A DNA stretch of 64,000 bases. It comes from Tetrahymena elliotti 4EA. Its lineage: Eukaryota; Ciliophora; Oligohymenophorea; Hymenostomatida; Tetrahymenidae. Position 1 is the first letter of the stretch. Each line of letters opens with the position of its first letter. A model generated the notes under the pieces. It was not told the origin of the DNA. It was given only the letters and a program-made list of their open reading frames with translations, and did no database searches. Made by a program: the position numbers and the translations under genes. This document shows, in pieces, positions 60,160 to 64,000 of this stretch. The DNA lies in assembly GCA_000231825.2 (NCBI GenBank), contig JH720350.1, forward strand, positions 428,760 to 492,759, written 5' to 3'.

Positions 60160-61121
60160 TTAATAAAAGTTCTTTTTTTATTAATTTTGATATGTTTTTG
60201 TTTAAATAACTTTTTTATTGATTACAAAATATTTATTAATCAATTTATCATGGTGATATATTTAATTTGTATGCTCCCAATAATGGCAAATTAGTCTCTA
60301 AATAATATTGTTTATGTAGAATTATTATTTTTATTATCAAATTTATATTCATAATCTTTTAAACATCCTTTAAATGGGATGTGATAAAATTAATGTTTGT
60401 TCTTCATTTTTTATCTTTGTTATGTCTTATTTCTATTATTATTTATTTAATCATAATTTCTTCAATTGAATATTCTTGAAAACAATATCCTATTCTTTAA
60501 AATTAACTTAAAAAAATATACAAAAATTTAAATTGTCTAGTTATCTTTAAAATATTATATGGCGAAAATTGTTAGAATAATTCTTTCTTAATTCAAATAT
60601 ATTGATTATATATACATTACAAAATGGAAATGAGGGAATAAATCTTTACAAAGTTATCAAATTCTCTATAATTAATTATTTATTTTCTATCGAATCAGAT
60701 TTTATTAAGAACTCTTTCGAGCATTTAAGGAGTTGAGTTTCAAAAAGATTTTTCAAATCCTATTTTGGTTTAATTAGTTTAAGGTGGGTAAACAGTAGAT
60801 GAAAATTGACTTTAATAAATTAATATTTATTTTTATCATCTAATCAAAAGAAAAACTTATTATTGATCATGACAGCCTTTCTACCTTATGGATGGTGTAC
60901 AGCTGGAGTGGAGTCATGGATATATTTTTTTAATGATTCATAGGTTTTTTGTGAACAAAATTAATATCAATAGATTGATTAGAAGAAAGATAATTTTTTT
61001 GACATAAAATAAAACAAAAATAATAAATAAAAAATGATACGTTATATTATTTTTACTTTAAATGGTATTTAAATAGCTTCTAAATTTAAAGAGAAAATAT
61101 AATTTAAAACTCTTTATGAAT
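60160..61121. other. Region between the two calpain-like genes
   Basis: Contains the promoter side of copy 1 and the 3' flank of copy 2, plus a minus-strand reading frame that looks coding but is interrupted (separate entry at 60451-61005). Confidence 0.5.
60451..61005 (-). pseudogene. Interrupted reading frame of unknown family
   Basis: From an ATG at 61005 one frame runs 185 codons to a TGA at 60451, broken by two in-frame TGA codons (13th codon, and after INNKFFF). Between and after them the composition is protein-like: YESLKKYIHDSTPAVHHPQG, LDDKNKYQFIKVNFHLLFTH and LKNLFETQLLKCSKEFLIKS. Local GC is raised around STPAVHHPQG. A possible 45-nt intron (GTAGAAAGG...GATTAG) would remove the second TGA and keep frame; nothing obvious removes the first. 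It is either a gene with a mis-drawn start and an intron, or a decaying gene whose Trp codons became TGA. No family recognised. Confidence 0.35.
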
Positions 61122-64000
61122 TCAAATTAGTTTATGTGCATAATAAGAACGATATATCATAGGAGGTATGTCATTATTAATCAATTTTTCGAATTTTAAG
61201 TAGATGAATGATTATGGTTTAACTATTATTTTATGGTATCTGTTTTCATCCATTTCAAAATCATCAGAATTTAAGAATCTCATGTTTTATGTTTTAAATC
61301 TAATGAGTTATTCATATGTTTTATTTGTTGTAGTGTTTATAAACTTATAAACTATATAATATGGTTTACTTAATGTCACTAATGAGATACGCCCATCTAA
61401 ACCTTCTTCAGCTTGTATTTCTTCCTTTTGTAATTTCATTAGCTTTTCTATTTCCTCTTCTGAGATGAATTTTTCTGGTATAATATTATATGTTGAGGAT
61501 AATCCCAATTAAATTTTTTAACAATTATAACTAGATTGCTTGAAAATCCACTTTAAAGTTTAACCTGAAGGAACTGTCATTTTGTATTTATTTTTTTCAA
61601 TTTCTTAATATTCTACAAGTTAGTTGTACTTCAAACAATCAGTGACAAGGGTGCAACCATTAAATTCGATTTAATTAGAGAATCTTTTATTGCATGTATT
61701 GTTTTTAATTGCAAATACAATAAAAGAGGCTAATAGTGTATGATATTTGTAAATATCAATATCTGTATCATACCTATCCATTTCTTTTTCTTAGACTGTT
61801 TCTAAATAATCACAAAATATCTTAAACTCAGCTTATCTTATTAAATTTTTTTTTTCAAACTTGATTTTTTGATTCCCATAGAAAGAAAGCACAATTTCCT
61901 TAGAATATGGTCTTAAGAAATCTACATTGATCATTATTGAATATTTCTTACCTTTTTCAAATTTAGTTTATTTGTAAATCATTTCAGAAGTACCATTTAT
62001 ACTACATTTTAGTTTAGTAGGTTTATCAGTTTACTTATCTATTTCAAAGAAACAGAATGAAATAGAACTAGGACTAAAGGTATTTTAATTTAAATCAATA
62101 AGATATCTTTCTGCAATCTAATTAAGTATGAGACTTCCTTCAATATCTTAAGCATCATCATCAATAATGAGATCATACTAGAATAAAGCAAATTATTCTT
62201 CATTCTTTATTTCTAAATAGGAATATTAATAATTAGGATTAAAAAAGGCAATACTGACATGACTAAAGTTTGTATAAAAATCTTAAAAGCTCATCCAAAA
62301 TATTCCATCATCTTTTACTTCAAGATTTACTTTTTGCTTAAGTTCCTCAGTCCAACAAGTACTTTTATCAGACCAATCAAGCTTCCATTCTTACTTGGCC
62401 CAAGGATTTTTTAGTTTTATCAATTTTAATTTACCAAACTACCTAACCTCTAAGATACTATATGCATGATTAGCAACAAGCCCATTATCAAGGGTTTTTT
62501 CACCTGTATATTTAGAATTAGAAACTCCCGTAGTTTAGAGGTAGCCTTGATTGAAGTTATTATAAATATTTTACCATGCTTCTTCCATATCTTTAAATGA
62601 GTTTTGCTTTCCTTTTTCAATATAATAAAATTAACTTGGGCACCCTATTAAGTGCATAAAAATGTCAGAAGTACTAGGCCCAAGTTTACTCTTATTATTA
62701 CCTTCTATATTTAAATAGTTTTAGTGTATTTTTGCTATTGCTTTTTCAACTAAACTAGGCCAAATTGCAACATTATTAGGGGATTGAGCAAAAGCAAAGC
62801 CTCTTGAGTCTGGGTAGCAAGGTAGAAAGTCATCAAGAACAACTTGTATGGGTTTACCATTCTTTATTAAGTTGAGTACATATTTTCCTTTTTCATTATA
62901 TGATTTATTTTTAAACAAAGATTTAATAATATTAGGGTGCTATGCTAAAACAATCATACATACAATAAAATAGCAATCTCCTAAATATCCTTATTTGACA
63001 TCATAAATTGATGTTGTATTGTTGTAAAATAAATTGATAGGTCCTTCTTTTTTAACCTCACTTACTCTTTTAAATACTAAGAGATTTTTATCTTCTATTA
63101 ATTTGTCAATATATGCTACATGATCAAAAGCAATTGATTGCATTTTTGGGGGGAATGAATCATCTGTAAAGATTTGATCTGTTTCTATTGATTCTTCTTA
63201 TTCTATTTCAATTAGCTCTTCATTTTAAATTTCTACTTGTCCTTTTTACTAAATTTCATTTTAATTTATGTATATTTTAGATAAATTTTGGTCTTCCTCT
63301 TATGTTTACACTTCTGAGTTTTATGTATTATGAACTTATTTTTATTTAATTAAATTGATGAAGGATTCTGTGATTTGTGTTGATTTATTCAAAAAATCTT
63401 TGAATTCTTTATCTTTATCTTAAATGTGAATTTATTATTATTATTCTTGATCAATTTTAGTATGAAGATCCTCATAAATATTATTTGATAAAATTTGACT
63501 CTTATTATTATAATCAATTTTAGTAAATGATTAGACAATATTATTTTCTTTATTGTCTATAATACTCTTTAAAGATTCTTCAATTTTTTTATCTAAAGAC
63601 ACATTTTCATCTATTATTGTTTACTTATTAAATTGATCCTACTCTTCATACAAATTTTTATTAGATAGGTTTTTTTTCACAGTTGTTTTCTTATTATTGC
63701 CAGAAAGATACCCATTTTTAGATAAATTAGAAAAGTTATCTTTCTCTACAGTTTATTAGCTAGAATTATCTTCCTTTTTTTAAAAATAGTTTTCATCATC
63801 AAGCTAAAATAGTTTCTCTAGGTTTTCATTTTAATCTTCCTAAAGATTAAGAATTTAACAAAGCTATTCATTTTATTATTCAGGATTTAAAGAGTTCTTT
63901 TAGTCTTATTAGGTTGCTAAATATGTCTACAAATTGTCAGATTAAGAGTATAAATTATTCTTTTAATCAGAAATATTTTGAGGTAAGTGTTTTTGTTCTA
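61122..64000 (-). CDS. Calpain-like cysteine protease, copy 2 (5' end beyond window)
   Basis: The minus-strand frame is open from the right edge to TGA at 61122-61124; the N-terminus lies outside. The visible N-terminal ~270 codons are Gln/Asn/Lys-rich, and the core begins FTDDSFPPKMQSIAFDH. The triad is intact: Cys in VKQGYLGDCYF, His in NGLVANHAYSILEV, Asn in IKLKNPWAKQEW. Most of the core and following domain (61822-62975) is almost identical at DNA level to copy 1 at a constant 4,091-bp offset, whereas the flanks are clearly diverged. Unlike copy 1, the C-terminus is complete, with an extra segment EEEIEKLMKLQKEEIQAEEG...ISLVTLSKPYYIVYKF and an end KIIVKPYSFIYLKFEKL. Whether it shares the acylated MGCCC start cannot be seen. 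Confidence 0.9.

Noticed and set aside
60451..61005. Mitochondrial-DNA insertion, to explain TGA as Trp
   Set aside because: The same frame also uses TAA within protein-like sequence, which is a stop in ciliate mitochondria.
1..64000. Telomeric repeats or the Tetrahymena chromosome breakage sequence
   Set aside because: No C4A2/G4T2 tract and no match to the 15-bp breakage motif was noticed on reading either strand; a computed search would be decisive.

Overview
The window reads as the somatic (macronuclear-type) genome of a Tetrahymena-like ciliate. Reading frames are open only when TAA and TAG are read as glutamine and TGA is the sole stop. The DNA is extremely AT-rich, introns are short AT-rich GT...AG introns of about 45-640 nt (much longer than Paramecium introns), and genes are separated by long AT-rich gaps. 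A standard-code ORF scan breaks nearly every gene, so exons here were joined by hand from splice signals, frame and family motifs. Splice coordinates are predictions.

Layout. 1-11 kb: two intact papain-family (cathepsin L-like) proteases, a decayed tandem copy of the first, and a minus-strand leucine-rich-repeat protein. 11-12 kb: four degenerate ~190-bp tandem repeats. 12-20 kb: a Tat-SF1/CUS2-type splicing factor and an oxysterol-binding protein with a PH domain. 20.5-25.1 kb (minus): a WDR60-like dynein-2 intermediate chain. 25.5-27 kb: a possible small gene running into an array of alternating short palindromes. 28-36.5 kb: a PP2C phosphatase and a small secreted protein (both minus), a newly recognised 79-residue coiled-coil gene, and a second LRR protein. 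38.7-53.2 kb: two paralogous cyclic-nucleotide-gated-channel-like genes (plus) flanking a CCDC112-like coiled-coil gene and a probably mitochondrial DEAD-box helicase (minus). 53.8-56.8 kb: a DDX11/CHL1-type iron-sulfur helicase. 57-64 kb (minus): two calpain-like proteases, the second cut by the window edge, with a probable decayed reading frame between them.

These are independently transcribed eukaryotic genes with no operons. Several relate to cilia or membranes (WDR60, channels, OSBP, acylated calpain), but they do not form one pathway. The strongest novelty candidates are (1) the palindrome array at 25.8-27.0 kb, whose paired arms change together, and (2) the two channel-like proteins, which lack a recognisable K+ selectivity filter, have a degenerate cyclic-nucleotide pocket and carry a retroviral-type CCHC zinc knuckle after it. 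The near-identical core shared by the two calpain genes, with abrupt edges, suggests recent gene conversion.
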